From assembly GCA_025458755.1 (NCBI GenBank), contig JALORT010000139.1:1-6317 (forward strand): 6,317 nucleotides of DNA, read 5' to 3'. The position numbers were made by a program, and so were the translations under genes. Below are positions 6,132 through 6,317 of the stretch, piece after piece. Each line of letters begins with the position of its first letter. Position 1 is the first letter of the stretch. This DNA is from Methylotetracoccus sp. (GTDB lineage: Bacteria > Pseudomonadota > Gammaproteobacteria > Methylococcales > Methylococcaceae). The notes under the pieces are model-generated. The model was given only the letters and a program-made list of their open reading frames with translations. It searched no databases and was not told the DNA's origin.

Positions 6132-6317
6132 TTATTTTCTGAACATGCGCAGCATGCGCTGCGTGACCGCGAAACCGCCGACCATGTTGATTCTGGTCAA
6201 CACGACCGCGAGTCCGGCCAGTGCGAGCATCAAGAATCCCGGCGAGGAGATCTGAATCAACGCACCGATCGCGATGATACTGCTGATCGCGTTGGTGACG
6301 CTCATCAGCGGTGTGTG
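6132..6317 (-). CDS. pntA: NAD(P) transhydrogenase alpha subunit, C-terminal end (partial)
   Basis: The minus-strand frame is open from the window's right edge to a TAA at 6132-6134, giving 61 residues. It starts [20 protein letters not shown], the hallmark of the membrane part (dII) of the alpha subunit, and ends [16 protein letters not shown], which matches the usual PntA C-terminus. Two hydrophobic helices are visible. The rest lies outside the window, so it is not possible to say whether this is the end of a fused PntA (E. coli layout) or of the small separate membrane subunit PntAB/PntA2 found in many alphaproteobacteria and others. It pairs with PntB to form the proton channel. Confidence 0.95.
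   Translation of the reverse strand, partial: HTPLMSVTNAISSIIAIGALIQISSPGFLMLALAGLAVVLTRINMVGGFAVTQRMLRMFRK

Noticed and set aside
5510..6142. Plus-strand open frame of 210 codons opposite pntB
   Set aside because: The translation is a low-complexity Asp/His/Gln/Arg mix typical of the antisense of membrane-protein codons, and pntB is unambiguous here.

Overview
The window is a GC-rich, densely packed bacterial chromosome segment with short intergenic gaps. Protein styles (a split-free view of the PntA C-terminus, PntB, a SulP carrier, complex I/group 4 hydrogenase-like subunits) point to a proteobacterium, most likely a gammaproteobacterium; this taxonomic guess is inference only. No IS element, phage gene, CRISPR array, tRNA or rRNA is visible.

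Region 1-3270 (+ strand) is the 3' end of an operon. It holds the C-terminal two thirds of a SulP-family anion transporter with a STAS domain. This is followed after 12 bases by a fused NuoC/NuoD-like (HycE/HyfG-type) large subunit, and after 11 more bases by a NuoB-like (HycG/HyfI-type) iron-sulfur small subunit. The large subunit looks like a [NiFe]-hydrogenase catalytic subunit in layout, but three of its four Ni-Fe cysteine ligands are missing. It therefore fits the 'energy-converting hydrogenase related' (Ehr) complexes, which lie between complex I and group 4 hydrogenases and have no established reaction. The small subunit keeps a full cysteine set for one [4Fe-4S] cluster. The membrane subunits (NuoL/M/N- and NuoH-like) expected for such a complex are not in the window and would lie upstream of base 1 if present.

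Region 3271-4068 (+) holds a spermidine-synthase-like Rossmann-fold protein with its own good ribosome binding site. It probably is not a true aminopropyltransferase. A convergent gap of 44 bases separates it from the minus-strand genes.

Region 4113-6317 (- strand) reads right to left: the C-terminal end of the proton-translocating transhydrogenase alpha subunit (pntA, or the small membrane subunit if the gene is split), complete pntB, a strong hairpin just past the pntB stop, then an unrecognised small membrane protein.

The most interesting item is the pairing of a SulP anion (possibly bicarbonate or sulfate) carrier with a complex I-like module that has lost its Ni-Fe site. This suggests a redox- or ion-gradient-coupled transport or inorganic-carbon system, which the sequence alone cannot prove.
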